Below, in pieces: positions 1 to 5,829 of a DNA stretch of 5,955 nucleotides; position 1 is the stretch's first letter, and each line of letters starts with the position of its first letter. Where the stretch lies: contig JAEZKU010000012.1 in the NCBI GenBank assembly GCA_023436065.1, positions 1-5,955 on the forward strand, written 5' to 3'. Both the position numbers and the translations under genes were made by a program. Under the pieces are notes generated by a model. It was not told the DNA's origin, did not search any database, and saw only the letters and a list, made by a program, of their open reading frames with translations. The DNA comes from Bacillota bacterium. GTDB lineage: Bacteria; Bacillota; Clostridia; Lachnospirales; Lachnospiraceae.

Positions 1-1391
1 GAATTACTTCTTTGCTTGACGACAATAGTTTTGTTGAAGTCGGCGCTTTCGTTACAAAAAGAAGTACAGACTTTAATTTACAGCAGAAGGAAACTCCTGC
101 TGACGGCGTTATCACCGGATATGGCGTAATTGATGGAAATCTTGTTTATGTATATAGTCAGGATGCTTCCGCTATGGGTGGGTCTATCGGTGAAATGCAT
201 GCAAAAAAAATAGTTCATATTTACGATTTGGCACTTAAAGTAGGTGCTCCCGTGATTGGTCTCATCGATTCTGCAGGTATGAGATTACAGGAAGCTACCG
301 ATGCACTGAATGGCTTTGGCGAGATTTATCTGAAGCAGACACTTGCTTCCGGAATCATTCCTCAGATCACCGCAATTTTTGGTAACTCTGGCGGTGGCTT
401 AGCCGTGATGGCTTCTTTAAGTGATTTTTCATTTATGGAGGGAAAAGCAGCAAAATTATTTGTAAATTCCCCGAATACTTTAGCAGGAAATTATAAAGAA
501 AAAAATGATACCGCATCGGCTGCCTTTCAGTCCAAAGCAGGTTCCGTTGATTATGTCGGTTCTTCCGAGGACGACGTACTCAAGAAAATTCGTGAGTTAA
601 TCACGATATTACCTTCCAATAATGAAGATGATGCTTCCTATGACGAGTGTACTGATGATCTGAACCGTCTCCTGCCGGGAGTTGCATCTGATACAGAAAA
701 GACTCTGAAGGATATTTCCGATAATAACTATTTCTTTGAAGTAAAAGCGGAATACGCTAAGGAAATGGTAACCGGCTTTATTCGTCTGAACGGCTGTACC
801 GTAGGTGCTGTTGCAAACCGCACCGAGGCTACAGATGCTGCAGGAAAAACTGTAAAGTTTGATGGCACCCTGACAACTGCAGGCTGTGAAAAGGCAACAA
901 GCTTTGTTAACTTCTGTGATGCCTTCAATATTCCGGTCCTTACACTGACCAATGTCAACGGATATAAGGCTACAGTAGAAGAAGAGAAGACGATTGCCAA
1001 AGCCAGTGCCGCATTAACCTATGCATTTGCCAATGCAACCGTTCCGAAGGTAAATGTTATCGTTGGAAAGGCTTTCGGTTCAGCATACATTACTATGAAT
1101 TCCAAGCATATCGGTGCAGATATGGTATTCGCTCTGCCGAGTGCTACGATTGGCATGATGGATGCGAATATCGCAGCCCAGATCATGTTTGATGGTGAGT
1201 CCGCAGACACAGTAAAGGAAAAGGCTGCAGAATATGAGCAGCTTCAGTCCAGTGCAGAAGCAGCTGCTAAGCGCGGATATGTTGACAGTATTATTGAACC
1301 TCAGTCAGTTCGCCAGCATGTAATTTATTCCTTTGAAATGCTCTTTACCAAGAGAGAGAGCCGCCCTGCGAAAAAGCATGGTACCAAATAG
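1..1391 (+). CDS. Acyl-CoA carboxyltransferase subunit, 12S/MmdA-like (5' end missing)
   Basis: This is a carboxyl transferase (crotonase-fold) subunit of a biotin-dependent enzyme. Members move CO2 between carboxybiotin and an acyl-CoA, as in the methylmalonyl-CoA decarboxylase alpha chain or the transcarboxylase 12S subunit. The N-terminal half shows GGSIGEMHAKK, then DSAGMRLQEA (nt 267-296) and the glycine-rich GNSGGGLAV (381-407), which should build one oxyanion hole. The C-terminal half has FCDAFNIPVLT, FGSAY (1074-1088) and NSKHIGAD, and the tail RPAKKHG is typical of the family. The TTG at nt 12 is probably not the start, because the frame stays open to base 1 and the preceding residues (I-T-S before LLDDNSFVEVGAF) fit the family. 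I estimate about 20 N-terminal residues lie outside the window. Several usually conserved positions differ (see findings), so the acyl-CoA substrate cannot be named. An OadG-type subunit gene follows after 14 nt. Confidence 0.9.
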   Translation, partial: ITSLLDDNSFVEVGAFVTKRSTDFNLQQKETPADGVITGYGVIDGNLVYVYSQDASAMGGSIGEMHAKKIVHIYDLALKVGAPVIGLIDSAGMRLQEATDALNGFGEIYLKQTLASGIIPQITAIFGNSGGGLAVMASLSDFSFMEGKAAKLFVNSPNTLAGNYKEKNDTASAAFQSKAGSVDYVGSSEDDVLKKIRELITILPSNNEDDASYDECTDDLNRLLPGVASDTEKTLKDISDNNYFFEVKAEYAKEMVTGFIRLNGCTVGAVANRTEATDAAGKTVKFDGTLTTAGCEKATSFVNFCDAFNIPVLTLTNVNGYKATVEEEKTIAKASAALTYAFANATVPKVNVIVGKAFGSAYITMNSKHIGADMVFALPSATIGMMDANIAAQIMFDGESADTVKEKAAEYEQLQSSAEAAAKRGYVDSIIEPQSVRQHVIYSFEMLFTKRESRPAKKHGTK

Positions 1392-1408
1392 AATGAGGTG
1401 ATAATTTG
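1392..1408 (+). promoter_or_regulatory. Shine-Dalgarno and TTG start of the OadG-like gene
   Basis: GAGGTG (1395-1400) lies five bases before TTG at 1406. No ATG or GTG in frame is better placed, and translation from this TTG gives the short polar stretch (SDYINLDT) that normally precedes the membrane helix of the family. The rare start codon may set a lower translation rate for this subunit; that part is inference. Confidence 0.7.
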
Positions 1409-1729
1409 AGCGATTATATCAATTTAGATACATTGTTTGGTGCAGTGGTTGTCTTAGCAGTTATCGTTTTCATTATGCTGGTAACTTACTTCGTTAGCAT
1501 TAAGCCTAAATTGACTGGTGCTGCAAGTCAGCCGTCAGGAGGCAGCTCTGTGGACAATGCGATCGCACGTATCGTAAAGAACGAGGAAGAAGAGCTCGTT
1601 TCCGATTGTGAATTGGTAGCGGTAATCACCGCTGCACTCTATGCCTCCCTTGGGGATGCGGTTCCGGAAGGCGGTTTGGTGGTACGCTCCATACGCAAAA
1701 CCAATTCAAGTAAATGGAAGAACGCATAA
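1406..1729 (+). CDS. OadG-family membrane subunit of a biotin-dependent decarboxylase/transcarboxylase
   Basis: This 107-residue protein matches the OadG/MmdD (gamma/delta) family. Those subunits anchor and assemble the carboxyltransferase and biotin carrier at the membrane beta subunit of sodium-pumping decarboxylases. One hydrophobic helix spans residues 11-32 and is followed by a KPK basic stop (33-35), which suggests the C-terminal part is cytoplasmic. A flexible Gly/Ser/Pro linker (about 37-49) leads to an acidic patch and the characteristic ELVAVITAALYAS (69-81) and LVVRSIRK (91-98) stretches. The protein has no histidine, so the histidine-based zinc site described for proteobacterial OadG is absent. 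The SSKWKNA tail fits the shorter clostridial form as I know it. It sits between the carboxyltransferase and the biotin carrier, the order seen in mmd operons. The family call is firm; whether it partners a beta subunit here is unknown. Confidence 0.85.
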   Translation: MSDYINLDTLFGAVVVLAVIVFIMLVTYFVSIKPKLTGAASQPSGGSSVDNAIARIVKNEEEELVSDCELVAVITAALYASLGDAVPEGGLVVRSIRKTNSSKWKNA

Positions 1730-1754
1730 ATATTACATTGCAAAGTAGATAGCA

Positions 1755-1771
1755 TGACATCCATGATGTCA
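1755..1771 (+). other. Small intergenic hairpin before the biotin carrier gene
   Basis: A perfect inverted repeat, TGACATC-CAT-GATGTCA, has a 7-bp stem and a 3-nt loop (or 6 bp and a 5-nt loop). It lies in the 64-nt gap between the OadG-like gene and the biotin carrier and ends 6 nt before the AAGGAGG SD (1778-1784). No T-run follows, so it is not an intrinsic terminator. It could be an RNA processing or stability element, or chance. Confidence 0.4.
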
Positions 1772-1793
1772 ATGAACAAGGAGGATTTTCATT

Positions 1794-2201
1794 ATGAAAT
1801 ATTATACAATAACCGTGAACGGTAATACTTATGATGTATCAGTTGAAGAAGGCAGAAGAGCCGTACAGTCCGCTCCTGTAGCAGCACCTGCAGCAGCTCC
1901 TGTTGCTTTAGCAGCTGCACCTGCTCCCAAGGCTGAAGAGGCAGCTCCTGCAGCAGCACCCGCAGCAGCTCCTTCCGGAACGTCTGGCAGCGTTAAGGTA
2001 AGCGCACCTATGCCCGGTAAGATCGTATCTGTAAAGGCATCCATCGGTCAGACCTTGAAGAAGGGTGAAGTCATCCTGATTCTGGAAGCAATGAAGATGG
2101 AGAATGAAATCGTATCTCCTCAGGATGGAACCATAGCAAGCATTAACGTAACAGCCGGACAGGTAGTTGAAGCCGGCAGCTTATTAGCTACGTTAAATTA
2201 A
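1794..2201 (+). CDS. Biotin carrier protein (biotin/lipoyl attachment domain)
   Basis: This 135-residue protein carries the covalently bound biotin that shuttles CO2 between carboxyltransferase active sites (1.3S, MmdC or OadA C-terminal type). A short N-terminal beta segment (MKYYTITVNGNTYDVSVEE) is followed by an Ala/Pro linker (about 27-60) and a biotinyl domain (about 66-135). The domain shows APMPGKI at 71-77 and EAMKMEN at 98-104, with the modified lysine at K101. The spacing of 34 residues from that lysine to the C-terminus is typical of biotin domains. The start is supported by AAGGAGG (1778-1784) nine bases before ATG. The OadA-like gene downstream lacks its own biotin domain, so this protein is probably the shared carrier for both carboxyltransferases in the operon. 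A biotin ligase must act in trans and is not seen here. Lipoylation is much less likely given AMKM. Confidence 0.93.
   Translation: MKYYTITVNGNTYDVSVEEGRRAVQSAPVAAPAAAPVALAAAPAPKAEEAAPAAAPAAAPSGTSGSVKVSAPMPGKIVSVKASIGQTLKKGEVILILEAMKMENEIVSPQDGTIASINVTAGQVVEAGSLLATLN
1872..1973 (+). repeat. Low-complexity Ala/Pro coding repeat (swinging-arm linker)
   Basis: Degenerate repeats of GCAGCW-CCT and GCAGCA codons encode an Ala/Pro linker (residues 27-60 of the biotin carrier) with a central charged PKAEE break. Such linkers give the biotin domain reach between active sites. The DNA repetition makes length variation by slippage possible between strains (inference). Confidence 0.7.
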
Positions 2202-2243
2202 GAAAGGATGCTGTAGATTTTACATTTTACAGGAGGTAGAGTA

Positions 2244-3656
2244 ATGGCTGAACAAGCAAAAAGACCGGTAAAAATTACCGAAACAATATTACGTGATGCT
2301 CATCAGTCCCTGATCGCAACCAGAATGGCAACCGAAGACATGCTACCCATTCTCGAGACCATGGATAAGGTAGGTTATCATGCAGTGGAATGTTGGGGTG
2401 GCGCGACCTTTGATGCATCCCTTCGTTTCCTGAAGGAAGATCCCTGGGAAAGACTCAGAAAGATCAGAAAAGGTTTTAAAAACACAAAACTGCAGATGTT
2501 ATTCCGCGGACAGAACATCCTGGGATATCGTCACTATGCAGATGATGTGGTTGAATACTTTGTACAGAAATCAATCGCAAACGGTATTGATATCATCCGT
2601 ATCTTCGATGCGCTCAATGATATCCGTAATTTGGAATGTGCAGTAAAGGCAACCAATAAAGAAAACGGACATGCACAGATTGCGATATCCTATACCTTAG
2701 GCGATGCTTATACTACAGATTATTATGTGAATATGGCAAAGAAGATTGAAGAGCTTGGTGCTTCTTCCATCTGTATCAAGGATATGGCGGGCTTACTCGT
2801 TCCTTATGAGGCTACTGTTCTTGTAGGTGCTTTAAAGAATGCCGTTAAGATCCCGATTGACCTCCATACCCACTATACCAGTGGTGTGGCAGGCATGACC
2901 TACTTAAAGGCAGTAGAAGCAGGCTGTGACATCATCGACACCGCTATGTCTCCATTTGCTATGGGTACCAGTCAGCCGGCAACCGAGGTTATGGTTGAGA
3001 CCTTCAAGGGAACCCCTTATGATACAGGCTTTGATCAGAATGTATTGGCTGAAATTGCTGATTATTTCCGTCCTCTTCGTGATAAGTGTCTTGACAGCGG
3101 ATTACTCAATCCAAAGGTTATGGGCGTTGATATCAAAACCTTATTATATCAGGTACCCGGCGGTATGTTATCCAACCTTGTTTCCCAGTTAAAGGAAAGC
3201 AATCAGGAGGACAAGTATTATGATGTATTAAAGGAAGTTCCCCGTGTTCGTAAGGACTTCGGTGAACCGCCGCTGGTTACTCCTTCCAGCCAGATCGTTG
3301 GTACTCAGGCAGTGCTTAACGTAATTGCAGGAGAGCGTTATAAGATGGTTACCAAGGAGACTAAGGCTCTGTTAGCCGGAGAGTATGGTCAGACTGTAAA
3401 GCCTTTCGATAAGGAAGTACAGAAGAAGGTTATCGGTGACAAAGAGCCGATCACCTGTCGTCCTGCTGATTTACTTAAGCCCGAGCTGCAGAAGATTGCT
3501 GCTGAGATTGAAGAGTGGAAGGAGCAGGATGAAGATGTATTATCCTATGCTTTATTCCCTCAGGTAGCTATGGATTTCTTCAAGTATCGTCAGGCTCAGA
3601 AGACCGGCGTGGATGTAGCTGCTGCTGATAAAGCAAACAAGGCTTATCCGGTTTAA
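2244..3656 (+). CDS. OadA/5S-like oxaloacetate/pyruvate carboxyltransferase subunit
   Basis: This 470-residue protein is the oxaloacetate decarboxylase alpha, transcarboxylase 5S or pyruvate carboxylase CT-domain type. It transfers carboxyl between oxaloacetate/pyruvate and biotin. The TIM-barrel metal site is intact: RDAHQS (17-22, metal ligand D18), the IKDMAG lysine (K179, carbamylated in homologues) and DLHTHYTSG (206-214, H208 and H210). Other family blocks are CWGGATFD (50-57), LFRGQN (86-91), QVPGGMLSN (303-311) and FGEPPLVTPSSQIVG (339-353). It ends with an Ala-rich tail where Klebsiella-type OadA continues into a fused biotin domain, so it depends on a separate carrier, presumably the one encoded 42 nt upstream. 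AGGAGGT (2231-2237) precedes ATG by six bases. It is the last gene of the operon; a hairpin follows 49 nt after the stop. Sequence alone does not tell a decarboxylase from a transcarboxylase role. Confidence 0.92.
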   Translation: MAEQAKRPVKITETILRDAHQSLIATRMATEDMLPILETMDKVGYHAVECWGGATFDASLRFLKEDPWERLRKIRKGFKNTKLQMLFRGQNILGYRHYADDVVEYFVQKSIANGIDIIRIFDALNDIRNLECAVKATNKENGHAQIAISYTLGDAYTTDYYVNMAKKIEELGASSICIKDMAGLLVPYEATVLVGALKNAVKIPIDLHTHYTSGVAGMTYLKAVEAGCDIIDTAMSPFAMGTSQPATEVMVETFKGTPYDTGFDQNVLAEIADYFRPLRDKCLDSGLLNPKVMGVDIKTLLYQVPGGMLSNLVSQLKESNQEDKYYDVLKEVPRVRKDFGEPPLVTPSSQIVGTQAVLNVIAGERYKMVTKETKALLAGEYGQTVKPFDKEVQKKVIGDKEPITCRPADLLKPELQKIAAEIEEWKEQDEDVLSYALFPQVAMDFFKYRQAQKTGVDVAAADKANKAYPV

Positions 3657-3676
3657 GGAATCAATTCATAAAACTC

Positions 3677-3705
3677 TTGACAAAGTAATAGATATCCGAT
3701 ATACT
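3677..3705 (+). promoter_or_regulatory. Sigma-A promoter for ylxM-ffh
   Basis: A perfect -35 box TTGACA (3677-3682) and a -10 box TATACT (3700-3705) are separated by the optimal 17 nt. The expected start site is near 3712-3713, giving a leader of roughly 33 nt before the ylxM ATG. It lies in the only sizeable non-coding gap between the two functional blocks, which supports separate transcription of the ylxM-ffh-rpsP group. The -10 box directly abuts the hairpin that follows. Confidence 0.8.
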
Positions 3706-3745
3706 ACCACCTGTAAAGAAATTTCCTTTACAGGTGGTGATTTTT
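3706..3745 (+). terminator. 13-bp hairpin with T5, probable terminator overlapping the ylxM SD
   Basis: The arms ACCACCTGTAAAG (3706-3718) and CTTTACAGGTGGT (3726-3738) are perfectly complementary, with a 7-nt loop. A possible T-G pair (3705/3739) extends the stem, and TTTTT follows at 3741-3745. This is intrinsic-terminator-like for transcripts coming from the carboxyltransferase operon, though the T-run is short and set off by GA. The right arm holds AGGTGGTGAT (3732-3741), the SD of ylxM, eight bases (after GGTGG) before ATG 3746. Full folding would therefore also hide the ribosome site. Transcripts started at the local promoter would lack most of the left arm. Confidence 0.7.
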
Positions 3746-4120
3746 ATGATTCCAAATGAAACACAGATTGAAAAGTTGGATGAAATCGTACAACTATCCA
3801 TTTTATATGACTTTTATGGTGATATGTTGAGTGATCATAAAAAGCAGATTTTTGAAGATTATGTCCTGAATGATCTTTCCTTAAGCGAAATTGCTGCAGA
3901 ACAGGGAATCAGCAGACAGGGCGTATATGATATTGTAAAGCGCTGCACCCAGGAATTGAAAGAATATGAAGAGAAGCTGATGCTGGTAAAAAGATTTCAG
4001 GCCATGAAGGATAAACTGGGTGAGATCAAGGAGATTGCCGTGAAAGCTTCTGCCGGCAAGGATATGACACAGATTAACCGAATTGCGCTATTGGCAGACG
4101 AACTATTGAAGGAGCTGTAA
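3746..4120 (+). CDS. ylxM: YlxM, SRP-associated HTH protein (UPF0122 family)
   Basis: This small acidic helical protein of 124 residues belongs to the YlxM/p13 family, which is encoded next to ffh in Firmicutes and linked to assembly or function of the signal recognition particle. Residues 44-66 (LSLSEIAAEQGISRQGVYDIVKR) form a sigma-factor region-4-like helix-turn-helix. The segment before it has the family pattern LYDFYGDMLSDHKKQIFEDY (20-39), and charged helices continue from 67 to about 98. I place the start at ATG 3746 rather than at the in-frame GTG 3734, because the GTG lies inside the SD and the remaining length and MIPNETQ start suit the family. The SD is inside the hairpin described above. 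The gene ends 5 nt before ffh, whose SD (AAGGAG, 4109-4114) lies in the last ylxM codons, so translation is probably coupled. The family's molecular role is only partly known. Confidence 0.88.
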   Translation: MIPNETQIEKLDEIVQLSILYDFYGDMLSDHKKQIFEDYVLNDLSLSEIAAEQGISRQGVYDIVKRCTQELKEYEEKLMLVKRFQAMKDKLGEIKEIAVKASAGKDMTQINRIALLADELLKEL

Positions 4121-4125
4121 TTCAT

Positions 4126-5472
4126 ATGGCATTTGAAAATCTTTCGGATAAATTACAGAATATATTCAAGAACTTGAAGGGAAAGGGCCGCCTTTCCGAG
4201 AATGATGTAAAAACCGCGTTAAAAGAGGTTAAGATGGCTTTGTTGGAAGCCGATGTTAACTTCAAGGTTGTGAAGAATTTTATCAATACCATCCAGGAAA
4301 GAGCCGTAGGACAGGACGTCATGAACAGTCTGACTCCCGGACAGATGGTAATTAAGATTGTAAATGAAGAGATGATCAAGCTGCTCGGTGAGCAGACTGT
4401 AGAGATCCAGTTAAAGCCCGCAAATGAGATAACCGTACTCATGATGTGCGGCCTTCAGGGTGCCGGAAAGACGACTACCGTCGCAAAGCTTGCCGGCAAG
4501 CTGAAATCAAAGGGTAGAAAGCCACTCTTGGTAGCCTGTGACATTTACCGTCCGGCTGCGATTGAACAGTTGCAGATTAACGGTGATAAACAGGGCGTTA
4601 ATGTATTCTCCATGGGAGATAAGCACAAACCTCTGAATATTGCTAAGGCTGCTCTGGAGCATGCTGCAAAGAATGGTTATAATGTTGTTATGCTGGATAC
4701 TGCCGGACGGCTTCATATCGATGAAGCAATGATGGAAGAGCTTCAGGAAATCAAAGCTAACATTACCGTGCATCAAACCATCCTGGTGGTGGATGCCATG
4801 ACCGGTCAGGATGCTGTCAATGTATCCGAGATGTTCAATGAGAAGCTTAACATCGACGGTGTAATTCTTACCAAATTAGACGGTGATACCAGAGGTGGTG
4901 CCGCACTTTCCATTCGTGCAGTTACCGGAAGACCTATTCTGTATGTAGGTATGGGCGAAAAGCTTTCCGATCTGGAGCAATTTTATCCGGACCGCATGGC
5001 CTCCCGTATTTTAGGAATGGGTGACATCCTCACTTTAATAGATAAAGCTCAGGCTGATTTCGATGAAACCAAAGCCAAGGAGCTTGAGAAGAAGCTAAAG
5101 AAAGCTGAATTTGATTTTAATGATTTCCTGGAACAGATGCAGCAGGTTAAGAAGATGGGCGGTATCGGAGATTTACTCAATATGATACCCGGCATGAACA
5201 AGCAGATGAAGGGCTTAGAAATCGATGAGAAGCAGCTTGCTTCCACGGAGGCCATTATCTATTCCATGACAAAGGCTGAGCGTTCTAACCCGGATATCCT
5301 CAATCCCTCCCGCAAAAAGAGAATTGCTGCAGGAGCCGGAGTTGATATCAGTGAAGTAAATTCACTTGTAAAGCAGTTTGAGAATTCCAAGAAGATGATG
5401 AAGCAATTCTCAGGCATGATGGGCGGAAAAGGCGGAAAACACGGCCGTTTTAAGATGCCCTTTGGATTTTAA
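4126..5472 (+). CDS. ffh: Signal recognition particle GTPase Ffh
   Basis: Ffh is the protein core of bacterial SRP. It binds signal sequences and 4.5S/6S-type SRP RNA and docks with FtsY at the membrane using paired GTP hydrolysis. All 448 residues are present, the usual family length. The helical N domain is at about 1-95. The G domain shows GLQGAGKTT (109-117), DIYRPAA (139-145), DTAGR (191-195), TKLDG (249-253) and GMGEKLSDLEQF (275-286). The Met-rich M domain runs from about 308 and contains MIPGMNKQMKG (353-363) and the RNA-binding SRKKRIAAGAG (395-405), ending in a Met/Gly-rich tail. The finger-loop methionines fit signal-peptide binding. Its SD (4109-4114, 11 nt upstream) is inside ylxM. 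The rpsP gene follows after a 74-nt gap with a predicted hairpin. ftsY is not adjacent within this window. Confidence 0.97.
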   Translation: MAFENLSDKLQNIFKNLKGKGRLSENDVKTALKEVKMALLEADVNFKVVKNFINTIQERAVGQDVMNSLTPGQMVIKIVNEEMIKLLGEQTVEIQLKPANEITVLMMCGLQGAGKTTTVAKLAGKLKSKGRKPLLVACDIYRPAAIEQLQINGDKQGVNVFSMGDKHKPLNIAKAALEHAAKNGYNVVMLDTAGRLHIDEAMMEELQEIKANITVHQTILVVDAMTGQDAVNVSEMFNEKLNIDGVILTKLDGDTRGGAALSIRAVTGRPILYVGMGEKLSDLEQFYPDRMASRILGMGDILTLIDKAQADFDETKAKELEKKLKKAEFDFNDFLEQMQQVKKMGGIGDLLNMIPGMNKQMKGLEIDEKQLASTEAIIYSMTKAERSNPDILNPSRKKRIAAGAGVDISEVNSLVKQFENSKKMMKQFSGMMGGKGGKHGRFKMPFGF

Positions 5473-5480
5473 TTAATGTT

Positions 5481-5519
5481 ATCTTCGAATTTAGAGAAGC
5501 TTCTCTTATTCGTTGAGAT
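5481..5519 (+). other. Imperfect hairpin in the ffh-rpsP gap
   Basis: Nested inverted repeats can fold as ATCT/AGAT (5481-5484 with 5516-5519), CGAAT/ATTCG (5486-5490 with 5508-5512) and AGAGA/TCTCT (5493-5497 with 5502-5506) around an AGCT loop, with small internal loops. The core AGAGAAGCTTCTCT (5493-5506) is a perfect palindrome. There is no T-run after it, so termination is unlikely. It ends 12 nt before the rpsP SD and could be a processing or translation-control structure; its role is unproven. Confidence 0.45.
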
Positions 5520-5531
5520 AGAAACCCACTC

Positions 5532-5549
5532 AAGGAGGTGAAATACATG
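5532..5549 (+). promoter_or_regulatory. Strong Shine-Dalgarno fixing the rpsP start
   Basis: AAGGAGGTG (5532-5540) is an almost full match to the anti-SD and lies at normal spacing before ATG 5547. An upstream in-frame GTG at 5538 is part of this SD and would not be used, so the protein begins MAVKIRL as in other bS16 proteins. Confidence 0.85.
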
Positions 5550-5789
5550 GCAGTAAAGATTAGATTAAAGAGAATGGGACAGAAGAAGGCTCCTTTCTAT
5601 AGAATTATCGTTTCTGATTCCAGAACACCCAGAGACGGAAGATTTATCGCAGAAATTGGTACCTATGATCCTACACAGAATCCGAGTGCTTTCAACGTTG
5701 ATGCAGAAGCAGCAAAGAAGTGGTTAGCAAACGGTGCTCAGCCTACAGATACCGTTGGCAAGATTTTTAAGATTGCCGGCATTCTGTAA
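5547..5789 (+). CDS. rpsP: Ribosomal protein bS16
   Basis: This 80-residue protein is complete and of usual length. bS16 is a primary/secondary binder of 16S rRNA that stabilises the 5' and central domains of the 30S subunit. The diagnostic blocks are MAVKIRLKRMG (1-11), the KKAPFYRIIVSDSR stretch (13-26), the PRDGRFIAEIGTYDP region (28-42) and a KWLANGAQPTDTV region (58-70). The ending KIAGIL is also typical. It follows ffh and precedes a KH-domain gene, an order widely conserved in Firmicutes, where rimM and trmD normally come next. No convincing promoter is seen in the 74-nt gap, so it is probably transcribed from the promoter ahead of ylxM. Confidence 0.97.
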   Translation: MAVKIRLKRMGQKKAPFYRIIVSDSRTPRDGRFIAEIGTYDPTQNPSAFNVDAEAAKKWLANGAQPTDTVGKIFKIAGIL

Positions 5790-5801
5790 TATCATCGGAA
5801 G

Positions 5802-5823
5802 ATACGAACTTTTCGTATGGAGG
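5802..5823 (+). promoter_or_regulatory. Hairpin directly abutting the SD of the KH gene
   Basis: ATACGAA-CTT-TTCGTAT (5802-5818) is a 7-bp perfect stem with a tight 3-nt loop. GGAGG (5819-5823), the SD of the next gene, begins at the very next base. No T-run is present. Position suggests an effect on ribosome access or on mRNA ends between rpsP and the KH gene, but this is inference. Confidence 0.45.
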
Positions 5824-5829
5824 TAGAGA

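Noticed and set aside
12..14. TTG as the real start of the 12S-like protein
   Set aside because: The frame is open to the window edge, the upstream residues match the family, and there is no SD before it. The gene is simply cut by the edge.
728..1210. Open frames on the minus strand inside the 12S-like gene
   Set aside because: They are shadows of a conserved coding frame on the other strand. They have no SD and no recognisable protein features.
1738..1767. Possible promoter (TTGCAA, then CATGAT) ahead of the biotin carrier
   Set aside because: The -10 box is poor, the spacing is 18 nt, and it overlaps the hairpin. The match is too weak to call.
1829..2044. Minus-strand Ala-rich open frame opposite the biotin carrier
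   Set aside because: It arises from the GC-rich Ala/Pro codon repeat read backwards and has no independent support.
2211..2232. CTGTA/TACAG inverted repeat before the OadA-like gene
   Set aside because: Only 5 bp with a 12-nt A/T-rich loop; it is expected by chance.
2926..3192. Second + strand frame inside the OadA-like gene
   Set aside because: It lies out of frame in a well conserved gene, with no SD and no plausible product.
4122..5255. Minus-strand open frames opposite ffh
   Set aside because: The ffh frame is intact and conserved, and these frames have unlikely composition and no initiation signals.
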